From NCBI GenBank assembly GCA_026119855.1, contig JAOWBW010000025.1:992001-1056000 (forward strand): DNA of 64,000 nucleotides. Reading direction: 5' to 3'. The position numbers and the translations under genes were made by a program. This document shows positions 1 to 9,544 of the stretch, one piece after another (within the stretch, counting starts at the first letter, position 1; each line of letters starts with the position of its first letter). The notes below the pieces were generated by a model that saw only the letters and a program-made list of their open reading frames with translations, was not told the origin of the DNA and made no database searches. Source of the DNA: Campanula takesimana (lineage: Eukaryota; Streptophyta; Magnoliopsida; Asterales; Campanulaceae).

Positions 1-344
1 AATCCAACTTGAACTACAAAATATAAACTAGTGTGAGCTCCATAAGCTTACACCCAAAATAGTAAAATATACAAATTCTTATGACGTCAAGTTTGGTACA
101 ACTATTCCCAAAAAGGGTTACACATTTATGTAATGTAAACCCACCAATAACAACTTGCCCCAAAAGCGCAACCCTCGCGACGTCCTCCTCGTGATCAGTG
201 AGTCTAATCCTTTCCTCCTGGGGGGGGGTTAAGGAAAAACAAAGATAAAAGAAAGGGGGTGAGATAAATCTCAATAAGTTACTAATGCAACTACATGACA
301 TGCTATGAGGCAATAAGCAATAAACAATAATGAATATCACTTAG
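1..344 (-). mobile_element. Element B, left part: Tekay-type LTR derivative, interrupted by A
   Basis: This stretch matches the first part of the element C LTR (about 25646-25985) in the same minus orientation, including the run of G before TTAAGGAAAAACAAAG and the block around ATGACATGCTATGA. The true end of the LTR (TGTCGCGACC) is not in the window. From the inverted copy at 12908-13242 it should lie about 123 bp left of base 1. The sequence stops at 344, where element A is inserted, and resumes at 12152. It has no coding capacity; the reading frames here are incidental. Confidence 0.8.
340..344. repeat. Target-site duplication CTTAG of element A (left copy)
   Basis: CTTAG at 340-344 directly precedes TGTAGATACC and is repeated at 12147-12151 directly after the last CA of the right LTR. 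Removing A and one copy restores sequence that matches the uninterrupted homologue near 25985-26000. Confidence 0.93.
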
Positions 345-2968
345 TGTAGATACCCCGATCTCGCACCCCTTTTCAAACCCCGAATCGGTCTAAACCCTGA
401 AACTGACCTAGAACCCTCGATTTGGCTGTGCGGGACTGCCGTGATCCTTATCGGTGCATCGAATGGACGAACGGACTTCAAATTCATGATCAGAGCGAAA
501 AAACGAGTAAACAGGCAAAAATTCCATTTTTCGAGGTGCGGGACCGGAAACGGGGCCTGCACCCCTCGAACTGCTCGTTGTTATCCATTATGTGCATTAA
601 AAATATATTATTACCTTTCCTTGCTAATTGACATATTTCAGATATACCGGCGTGACCACAAAATTATTCCAAGCAACTTTCATGTTGGGCCCGCGGACAA
701 CCGGGATACCGGAGCGCGCACGACGGAGCGGAAAGCCGGAGCTGAAAAGATGGTTATCCACATTGCAAAATATCTCAAAATATCTAAGCAAGTGGTCAAG
801 AAGAGGAAAAAATATATTATTGTCGTTCGTTGCTCATAAAAATATTTCAGATATACCGGCCTAACCAGAAAAATATTCCGAGCAACTTTCATGTTGGACC
901 CGCGGACAACCGGGACACCGGAGACGCACACAACGGAGCAGTTGCGGAGTTAAAGCCGGAACAGAGATAAGGAAGATGACTTGAATCCTTAGTGTAAGAA
1001 GGATAGATAATGATATAAAAAATCACCTCCCACCTCCAATTTACAACCTCCCTCCTCCAATTTACAACCTCCCCACTCTAATTTACAATCAATTTACAAC
1101 CTCCTTCCTCCATATTACCATCTCCCTCATCCATTATTCAAAAAAGAATTCATTCACACATCACACACACACACCACTCTCCATATTCACCACCACCCTT
1201 ACTTGCTCTCTCTCAAGTAACCCTAAAACACTCTCAACCACCACCACACCACCACCATAGCACCACCACCACCAAACACTAAACTCAAACCCTTTCAAAC
1301 ACTAAGCAAAAGCCTTAGAAAACAAACAAAAAAAAAAGACTTCCCTTGGAAGCAAAGGGAGAAAAACCTAGGCCTTATTCTGACCTTGTAATCACCTCAA
1401 AGGGTAAGATGTAGTGTTCTTATGTAATTTCTTGAGAGGTTTAGCTACTTGTTAGGCTAAACCTCCATTTTATATTCAAAGATACAATATTGATACTCTT
1501 GTTGTTTTTTCTCTTCAAATGATATTATAATGATGTTTTGAGCTCTTGAGCATGCTATGCTGTTGATCTTGTGTATATATATCATGCATGAATGAGTATC
1601 AAATCCTTGTGTGTGTTTGATTCAAGGGATTTTCAAAGAACCAACTTGTTTCCCCTCAAAAAACCTTGAATCTGTCCATAGCTTGTAATATCACCTTGTG
1701 AGAACTCATGTAATCTGACTTAGAAGCATGGATAAATGTTTTTTTGTGTTGTTAATATGTATATATATGCATTTTCAAAGTTTCATGTTCATATCTTTTC
1801 ATTTGAGTTAGTTTTGATAGGTGTTTTCATGACATAAGTGAGATGCCAATAATCTGTCCATATGGTACCTTACTGCCTTGTTGCTTTGTTTAGGCATAGA
1901 AAACTTGGGTTTTGGTCTTAGACCACAAAATATAACTTGTTCTACACAGAACAAGGAACATGAGTGTGTAAATATAATATTTTTAGCCTCAGTGGAAGAG
2001 GCTCTTTCCATTTTTTGTTTGAGCTCTCTGTTCTCAGATTTGTGCTTGTCCATTTCTGACATCAAAAAGTCAGAAGTGTTTTGAATGACTTAAACTTGTT
2101 TGTTGGACTTGAAACTCTCCAGATATTAACTTTGACATGTTAGGAGAAACTTTCATGTTTTGTGTCACCCATGATTCCCCCGTTTTATGATGAAAAAAGT
2201 GGATACGTTGGGGATGTATGAAATTCTGTCAGACTGGGCTGTGAAAAGAATTTCCTTGCATGCTTTGTTTGAACACCATAACATGCCCCTAAAATCAAGG
2301 GAAAAATTATGGTAGATTTTTAATGTGTTATGAAGTTTTCTTGACCTTTACTTTGCAGATTGGATGAGTAAAAGAACAGGTACACAAAGAAAGGTGCACA
2401 GCAGTCCCTGAAAATGTTTAGGGACGGAGTTTCGGACATTTATTTGTTTTGGGAATTGTTTCCCTTTTTGTGCAAATGTAAATATTAATCCCCCACCCCT
2501 TTATGTGTTTTATTCACTGTATATAAATGATAAAACCATTTTCTAAAACAAAGTGTGAGTCCACCCAAATCGACTCCCATTTGTGAATAAAAATGAACCT
2601 TCCTAGAATAGGAAGACCTCCATATATTAAACCACCATTTTTTGTTAGGGCACAAAATAGCAATTCAAAAGGCATAAAATGAATCTACGTGGCACGCATA
2701 TATAGACCATCATGGGCGAAGAGAATGCCTAACCCCTTCTCTCTTCGTAACTTAGCCCCCGAACCCACTTTCTCTAAAAAAAGGTTTTTTCTTCGTTTTT
2801 CCTAAAATTAAAATGAGGTGGCGACTCTTGCAATTAAATCACAGCATCAAGAGGAAACCATTGTGCGGGAACCGAGCGCATTTCCAAAAGCGCATCAGCA
2901 CGAGGCGAACCCGAATCGCTTTCGCGAGCGATCATTTCGAGGTTCGGTTTCGAGCGCGGGCTCTCACA
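345..2968 (+). repeat. 5' LTR of element A
   Basis: The LTR starts TGTAGATACC and ends GCTCTCACA, and matches 9545-12146 along its length. It contains a CpG-rich tandem duplication (about 600-965), a CACCAC-rich transcribed-leader-like stretch (1140-1290), a consensus splice donor GGGTAAGAT at 1402-1410 and a TTTGCAG acceptor ending at 2358. TATA-like sequences occur at about 2518 (GTATATAAAT) and 2694; which one is used cannot be decided. A decoy of the primer site, GGTGGCGACTCT, lies at 2818-2829. Confidence 0.92.
600..965 (+). repeat. CpG-rich tandem duplication in LTR of A
   Basis: Two units share ATTTCAGATATACCGGC, GAGCAACTTTCATGTTGG, CCCGCGGACAACCGGGA and ACCGGAG. The second unit begins around 812. 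The same pair is present in the 3' LTR (about 9800-10165). It is the only strongly GC-rich segment of this LTR and is a candidate promoter-proximal module. Confidence 0.8.
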
Positions 2969-2969
2969 G

Positions 2970-2987
2970 TGGCGACTCCGCTGGGGA
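2970..2987 (+). promoter_or_regulatory. Primer-binding site of A (tRNA-Arg type)
   Basis: TGGCGACTCCGCTGGGGA follows the LTR end by one base. A primer site complementary to the 3' end of tRNA-Arg is typical of Ogre/Tat elements. The tRNA identity is from family knowledge and was not tested here. Confidence 0.85.
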
Positions 2988-4143
2988 GTTGCATTAAAGT
3001 GGGCTAGACTCTAAATCTTTGTGTGTGCCATGCTTTATGTGCCTAACTTGGGGTGTATATATCTGTGCCCTAACCTCTGTTTTGCAGGGGTGTTTTTTCG
3101 CTTATCTTATTTGTATATATGTATATGCATTGCGTGGTGAGTGATTCCCCAAAAAAGGGGTAAAACAAGTAAAAAAGGAAAAAAATGATTTTCTTGTTTT
3201 CTTTACGTGCTTTCAAAATGATTTTTCGAACTCATAGATACCTCACACACATGCACGTTTTTTGAAAAGCGTCTTAGAATCTCAAACCCGAGACGGTAAA
3301 CCTGGGGCATAAGGGAGCTCACTTGACTTCCCCATAGGGTCAACGGTATACTGTTTCCCCTTAGCAGCGCCTACGGTCGCTGTGATGGGTGAAAGCCAAG
3401 CTTCAAAATCCGAAATGCGATGTCCATATTCTTTCGAAAATAACACGTCACAGACTTCATGTCGGTTTTTGTCTAAACCAATTTTACTTCAATCCTATGA
3501 ATTCCCAAAAGGTTATAATCGACCTCAATTGTGGATATCATGTTGAAATTCTTGGATTGACTTGAAATTATCAAGACCCTCACATAGACCGTAACCGAAT
3601 GGTGGATCCCAGAAAGAGTATAGGCCCTTCGTTAGGGGCTCGGACGGCCAATAGTACAGGTGAAAAACGTTGGTCCTATACTTTGGAGAAGGTATCCACT
3701 ATTCCAGGATTCCATGCGAAAACATGTCAAAACAAAGCAAAGTGCTTGTCCGGCATCCATAGGTTTGTGCATTGCTTGCGCTTCAAATTTCGAACAAAAA
3801 GAAAAACAAAAAATTGGCTTCTTTAATTCATAAAGCTTCATTCCCCGGAAATCTAAAATAGGTTTCCTTTTTCATCCATCTTGTAGAGGGAGAATTTCTT
3901 CTTGTTCTCTAGCGCGACATTCAAGGTCCGTTCCAGGCACCGCTTTGATCAAAATTCTACTCCGGTTTTCATCATCGATTATGGCCAACAAAGGACAGGC
4001 ACATCAAACTCGGCTAAGGGTTTCCCGGACTTCGAGCCAGGGTATGCACTGGAACAGTGGTTGGAAAGGCGCTTGCATGATCACACCAATCGTATGATCA
4101 GCATATTCCAAGGACATCAAGAAGAAATGTTAGACCTTGTGTT
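2988..4143 (+). other. Untranslated leader of element A
   Basis: About 1.2 kb between the primer site and the gag-like frame. No convincing gene is present. A short frame at 3902-4147 could be a decayed gag N-terminus, but I recognise no domain in it. Confidence 0.5.
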
Positions 4144-5049
4144 TTGAAGAAATTGGAGCTCAAAGATCTCCAAGCACTCCATTTCCAAGATGTCAATTCC
4201 AACGCGAACTTTCACTCCACCCGAGATATGGGACTCAAGACTTGTAATGATATCTATGTGGGAGCTAGCGAAATGGTGACAATAAATAATTTGAACCCTA
4301 CTGCCTCTCTAGAGACACGTGAAACTTCAGTGAAACCCACAGAGATCTATTCATCAAGCAGTTCGCAGAAGAGGTTTTGTCATAATGGTAGATACTTCAA
4401 CAATTTGAATGCCCCATTGTCTGTGGTTTTTCAAGACCTAAGCGCTCAAGGATTGCTAAAGCCAGTGGAAAACTATCGTCCCGAAAATCCCACCTATGGA
4501 GATCGAAGCAAGTTATGCCAATATCACCAAGCCCGCGGCCACGACACTGATTCATGTTGGGCACTCAGGAAAGCAGTCCAAGACCTTTTTGATGAAGAAG
4601 TCATTGAAGTGCCCGTGCCAGAGACAAGCCGTCTGTGTAACAATCTCACTGCCCAAAGGCCTGTGACTCCATGCTATGTAAAACCCCATCGGATTTTTGC
4701 ACCAATTGTCAAAGCTAAGGAAAATGGTTTGGTACGAAATGGGGATAGGCACTTTGATGAATTCGAGAGCCCGCTATCCAATATCTTCTATGGGTTGGTT
4801 GCTCTAGGGATTATGAAACCTATTGAAGGATACAAGCTACCCAGACGATTGCCCAAGCACTTTAACCCCGCAGAGCTCTGCGTGTATCATCAATCCGTGG
4901 GTCACGATACAAACTCTTGTTGGTCTCTCAAGCATGTTATCCAAGACCTCATAGATCACAAAGTTATCCCAAGGCCACCTCTAAGGGCCTCATGTTCGAG
5001 TATTTATCCCAGGGACTCATCAACCCCCGAGGAAGGTGTTTCCCCTTAA
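4144..5049 (+). pseudogene. Gag remnant with duplicated zinc-knuckle-like domain
   Basis: A 301-residue frame resembling the C-terminal half of Tat/Ogre Gag, the structural protein that packages element RNA. It contains two copies of a block with the order PLSxxF, KPxExY, a CX2HX4HX4C knuckle, then W.L..xxQDLxD. The copies lie at about residues 90-157 (CQYH..GHDTDSCW) and 210-277 (CVYH..GHDTNSCW), a period of about 120 residues. Element F has a single copy of this block at its Gag C-terminus. The N-terminal capsid-like part is not recognisable, and no protease or RT frame follows. The frame is open with no internal stop, so it could still be translated. Its function in the element is inferred. 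Confidence 0.7.
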
Positions 5050-7820
5050 ATATGATTGGATCTCATCAACCCCGAGGAAGGTTATCCCTCTTTTGCTGGT
5101 AACAGAAGTGTGTTGACTCGTAAGGTCGTGCCTCTAGTGCATGGATCTCTTTTTGCGTGTGACTGGGCTCACCGCCCCAACTCCTAATCCTGTTCTTTTT
5201 GCGTAATACTTAGTAATATGCTCACACATCTTCTTTGTCTTCTAAGTCTAAGAGTGTGTTGTTGTCTTCGTGCTTTAATTTTTTGCTTGTCATGTAAATG
5301 TTTCAGTCAATGAACTTGCCTTATAACCAAGTGCCTTGTAAATCGCGTATCTTGTAGATCTGGACCCGCAAACAATTAATCTCACTTAAATAAAAGCAAT
5401 CAATGAAATTTGAACAAAAAATTAGACTGTGATTAATTGATATGGGAACTAGGGCCGAAGGCAACCGACGAAGTTCACAAAGGCGATCGACAAAATCACC
5501 CGACAAACGAAGATTTCAGGGTGCAATCAAAGACATGTTCAGAAGGGCCAATCAAACGAAAAAGGCCGAAGACTATCACAGTGATGCCAACGCAAGTGTC
5601 GGCGATTTTCCTTTAATGTATAATGTGTTGTAAATTCTCGCATTTTGTAAATTTATGTTTCAGAAGCTATATGTTTCTTCTTGAATGAAAAAAAAAAAAA
5701 AAAAAAAGATGAAAGAGAGCAAAAAAGGAGAAGTTAAAAAAAAAAAAAAAAAAAAAAGGAACATTATTCATTTACTTTGGTACATACCATTCGCTTTATT
5801 GTTTAATTCAATTGTTTTAGAAAGGATATCGCGACACTTCAAGTTTATGTGTATGCCTTCAACGACGGCATCTGGAAATTCATAATGAAGACTTCATCGC
5901 TCGTTACACTAAGAACGAGACGTGGACCGAGGGTCCGACAATCTCATATGACATTATCAATTTCAAGGAGCACCGCGCTGCGAAGCCAATCTGAATTAAA
6001 GAAGATCTCGATCTTTCAACTTTGGGCAAAGTACCATCGACGACGACAACTGGTGACTTCAGTTGGAGACCAACGTGCTCTACCAACCCCTTACACTGAG
6101 GGAGCCCAAAATGACGTAATCAATCTTGGAAAGCGAGACAACAGCGAAGGCCTCTCATCAAACGAGGTCAAACGGCGGGACGAATCATAAGTCATGCCCA
6201 ACGATGTTCTCATCTTGATTTGTCACGGTCTAATTTGAGTTTAAATGATTTGTGAAGCTTATCTAAATGAAAACTAAAATACTAATCTGACGCTATAAGG
6301 GTCCATCTGATTTTGAGGCACTTGACCATTAACGCTTGTTTAAGTCTTGAGTCTTTGATTTCAATGTGTAAGCATACTTTTCCCGAGTATAGGGGCTTCC
6401 CCCTACCCTCGTCCTTCCGTCATCTAATTTCTGCGCAAACACAATGTCGGAGATCCCACTGGGATTTCCCTTTGCTTCTCAAAACACTGGCCTCGTGCCT
6501 TCCCCTGCCAACTCCTGCAAGTTGTCACAGCAAAAGAGACAAAGGAATGCTATTCCTTAGATTTCAAACTCTCAATGTCGGCAAGTGATCTCGAATGAAT
6601 GAGCACGAACTGGGGCTGCATGTCAAAGTTTCGGGTTTTGTTTCAAGAGCAATGATGTGGCTTCATGACAGTACGATTTGTTGGGAATGGTTTGTTCCGG
6701 GTAACACGGAAATTCAGATGGCAGAATGCCAGGGTATAAGACAACTCTCAATGACAGTTGATTCCTCAAAGAAGGAGTATTGAATGTCAGAACATGTGAA
6801 TCATGATCAACAGCAAAGCCTCGAATGTGGGATGACTCTCATAGACAGTCGGTCCCTTAATGTGGGAATCAATAGAAACAAAGTGCCATCTCGGATTGTC
6901 AGTATGGCCTGCGAAGCTCAAAGCTCTTTTCTTCAGCAACATCGGGATTGCGGCCCGCCGAGCAACTCTCAAAGACAGTTAACCCGACTGATTGGGTATT
7001 GTGTATCAGAAATTGTGAATTGACTCCAACAGCGAGACATCGAACACTTGAATAACTCTCAATGACAGTTAAGCCCCCAAAGGTTGAAATGCCAAAACAT
7101 GAAGTTGTGTCCAAACGACAAATGCTACAAGAGGTTCATATGCCTGATTCAAGGGGTTGTCCTATAGCATGACTGGGGCTTCCGTAGCCAACATCTGAGG
7201 TTGATCTTTGCGAGACACTGGGGCTTCAGCAGCAAGAATGTTGGGGGTCAATATCAGAAAGAACAAATGGGGTTTCTTCAGCCAGCAACTGGGCCTGACC
7301 CAACTATAGCATCCGGAGATACCGTTGAGTAATCTTGATCAAAGGGGTGTTCGAAATTGACCTTTTGAGTGCGCGTGCTAGGCTTTCGGCTTCGCTTCAC
7401 CATACACATATCCATACTCCTCATTTTCGCAAAAATGCAAAATTCATAATAAAGTTCAATCCATTCCATTCATGATTCTCCCTCTGATTCATTCATAAGC
7501 TTTCAGTCATTAATTGATAACAAGCAAAGTTTGAGATCCGAGCGATGCACATGAGTCAAATAAAAGAAAAAAAAAAATAAAAGAAAAATCAAATGCAAAA
7601 GGAATCATCGTGCAAAAGGAGAAATTTGACTTTCACCCTCCAAATGAAAAGCGGTTGCAAAATGAAAAGGGAATGTATTCTTGTCCCAATCTTTCTCTGA
7701 ATCTCTCAATTTTAAGGATTCCAATCTGTGTATGTGTTCTAAAACTTTTGTTGCACATGAATGACACTCTCGAGCACATTAATGTCAAAGATATATTTCG
7801 CTTGCTCTTGGAAATCTCTT
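5050..7820 (+). other. Non-coding internal region of A with A-tracts and degenerate repeats
   Basis: No recognisable protein domain. Two long A-rich tracts lie at about 5684-5708 and 5736-5758. Short frames at 5442-5633 and 5849-6190 have biased composition but no known motif. A repeated phrase close to ACTCTCAATGACAGTT occurs near 6742, 6834, 6965 and 7053, at irregular spacing of about 90-130 bp. Confidence 0.5.
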
Positions 7821-7949
7821 GCAGGTACAAATCGCACACCCTGCCACATCGTGGTCCTCAAAAGAAGTTTCCTCATCAACATCAATGCTAAGGGAATGAG
7901 ATTTCCCTATGCCCTTTCTGCAAAATCAGTTTGACTTGCCAACTTCGAA

Positions 7950-7983
7950 CTACGTTGGTCTGATTCTCGAAAGAGATACGTAG
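7950..7983 (+). other. CTACG/CGTAG-clamped hairpin module, copy A1
   Basis: CTACG (7950-7954) can pair with CGTAG (7979-7983). Between them TCTC (7965-7968) pairs with GAGA (7973-7976) around a GAAA loop. Related copies are at 8174-8207, 8999-9035 and 9409-9443 in A, 20267-20303 in F and 58342-58390 in G. The inner stem changes between copies in ways that keep pairing, which suggests a selected RNA structure. Confidence 0.6.
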
Positions 7984-8173
7984 GCAGCTTGAATTTTCAG
8001 GCACGACCACATACTTGCAAAAAATCTTATGCAGGTACACATCATCCATTCTGCCACATCGTGATCTTCACAAGAAGGATCCTCGACAATATCGACGCTC
8101 ATATTTCTGCGTAGGGAGCGAAATTTCCCGGTGACCTTTTGAAAAATAAAATGTTCCACTTGATAACGTTGAA

Positions 8174-8207
8174 CTACGTTGGTCTGATTCTCGAATGAGA
8201 TACGTAG
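8174..8207 (+). other. CTACG/CGTAG-clamped hairpin module, copy A2
   Basis: Same layout as copy A1 in the second unit of the tandem duplication. The clamp is CTACG 8174-8178 with CGTAG 8203-8207. The inner stem is TCTC/GAGA with loop GAAT, which breaks the GNRA form of the loop. Confidence 0.55.
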
Positions 8208-8598
8208 GCAGCCTGAATTTTCAGGCACGACCACATACTTGCAAAAAATCTTATGCAGGTATGAAGTTGGAACCACACAATGAATCACATCTTGGTTTCA
8301 CAAAGAAGTTGCTCATTGCAAGCGATCAAAATCCCACAAGAGTTGCAGGAGCTCCAAGAGCGAAGAAGCTTAAACTGTGAAATAATCAAAAACCCCTATT
8401 AGGAGAATCAGGGATCCAAAATGAGGTTGCAGCACTCAAAACAGTACCGATGGGTCATGCGAAGCGATGGTTCATTGCTTGATAAAGCACAAAAATCTCA
8501 TCACACAGCAATTCAAAGGCAGAGGAATCTGAACAGCACAGAATACAGCGTATCCTTGATTTTATTTTGTGCATATAAATAGCTTCAGTTGTTTATTG

Positions 8599-8850
8599 CC
8601 TTGGTCTTCTCGAAAGAGCGAGATTACCTCCCTTGAACTGCGCAACATCGTATGTTCCCCCTTTGAAATGATGTTATTCCACCTTGGTCTTCTCGAAAGA
8701 GCGAGATTACCTCCCTTGAACTACGCAACGTCGTAGGTCCCCCCTTTGTGAAAAGATATGTTATTCCACCTTGGTCTTCTTGAAAGAGCGAGATTACCTC
8801 CCTTGAAACTGCGCAACGTCGTAGGCCTCCCTTTTGAAAAGATACGTCGT
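8599..8850 (+). repeat. Three tandem ~85-bp repeats
   Basis: Units begin with CCTTGGTCTTCT at 8599, 8682 and 8769. Each contains GAAAGAGCGAGATTACCTCC, CTTGAA and a GCAAC..CGTA phrase. The frames read through them are repeat-derived and not genes. Confidence 0.85.
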
Positions 8851-8998
8851 ACGTTCTCCATTTATGATTCCCATCCCCTTGCAAAGAGAGATCGAATCTC
8901 AATGCACCCCTTTACTCGGATTGTACCTTGCGTCAATCCTTGAGTCGTGATTGGTCTTAAGCCTTCTCTTAAATTGTGTGAGTCGGTTCTAATCAGAA

Positions 8999-9035
8999 CT
9001 ACGACTCGACTTGATTCCCATGGAGGGATACGTAG
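8999..9035 (+). other. CTACG/CGTAG-clamped hairpin module, copy A3
   Basis: Clamp CTACG 8999-9003 with CGTAG 9031-9035. The inner stem is TCCC (9016-9019) with GGGA (9025-9028) around ATGGA. The inner stem sequence differs from A1 (TCTC/GAGA) yet remains complementary. Confidence 0.55.
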
Positions 9036-9092
9036 GCAGTTCATAACGTTGGACTCAGTCGCCCATTCTCGCAATTTTTTGGTCAAATACCA

Positions 9093-9385
9093 ACCCCCCA
9101 GAAAAGAGAGATGGAATCTCAATGCTCCCCCCAGCAAAGAGAGATGGAATCTCAATGCTCCCCCCAAAAAGAGATATAGAATCTCAAAGCAATTTGTTGG
9201 TCAAATACCAACCCCCCAGCAAAGAGAGATGGAATCTCAATGTTCCCCCCCAGCAAAGAGAGATGGAATCTCAATGCAATCCCCAGCAAAGAGAGATAGC
9301 TTCTCAATGCTACCCCCAGCAAAGAGAGATGGAATCTCAATGCTACCCCCAGCAAAGAGAGATGGAATCTCAATGCAACCCCCTG
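9093..9385 (+). repeat. ~30-bp minisatellite near 3' end of A interior
   Basis: About eight units of the form CCCCCAGCAAAGAGAGATGG plus AATCTCAATGC, with small length changes. One spacer (about 9190-9218) repeats the phrase TTGTTGGTCAAATACCAACC. GAGAGAT and AATCTC within each unit can pair. Frames on both strands stay open because of the repeat periodicity and are not taken as genes. Confidence 0.88.
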
Positions 9386-9408
9386 CTTTAAATTTTAATA
9401 AACCTGAA

Positions 9409-9443
9409 CTACGTTTGGTCTGATTCTCGAAAGAGATACGTAG
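9409..9443 (+). other. CTACG/CGTAG-clamped hairpin module, copy A4
   Basis: Clamp CTACG 9409-9413 with CGTAG 9439-9443, inner TCTC/GAGA with a GAAA loop. It lies about 90 bp upstream of the polypurine tract of A. Confidence 0.55.
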
Positions 9444-9532
9444 GAAGTCCTACTTTGGACCCAGCCGTTACACCCTAGACGAGATCGAGTGTCTCTTAGT
9501 GAATCGTAGAATCCCCTTTAACAAGTAGATTC

Positions 9533-9544
9533 GACGAGGGGCTC
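9533..9544 (+). promoter_or_regulatory. Polypurine tract of element A
   Basis: GACGAGGGGCTC immediately precedes the 3' LTR start TGTAGATAAC. Element F has the nearly identical GCCGAGGGGTTC at the same position (53145-53156), supporting shared replication machinery. Confidence 0.75.

Larger units (their letters stand above)
7820..8262 (+). repeat. Tandem duplication (~220 bp) carrying the CTACG hairpin
   Basis: Two units each contain TGCAGGTAC, a CCACATCGTG phrase, GAACTACGTTGGTCTGATTC and TACGTAGGCAGC. They end with the same CAGGCACGACCACATACTTG and TTGCAAAAAATCTTATGCAG phrases. The duplication therefore doubles the structured module described separately at 7950-7983 and 8174-8207. Confidence 0.8.

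Noticed and set aside
680..931. Open frame on the minus strand in the A LTR, with a near-identical one at 9881-10132
   Set aside because: It exists only because the LTR is duplicated; it lies in the CpG-rich tandem repeat and has no known motif.
2818..2829. GGTGGCGACTCT as the primer-binding site of A
   Set aside because: It is present in both LTRs, so it is inside the LTR; the real site follows at 2970.
5684..5760. Poly-A tracts as SINE or LINE tails
   Set aside because: No RNA polymerase III boxes, LINE domains or target duplications could be found beside them.
8947..9423. 158-codon frame and an overlapping 89-codon frame
   Set aside because: They read through the ~30-bp minisatellite; the repeats keep frames open on both strands.
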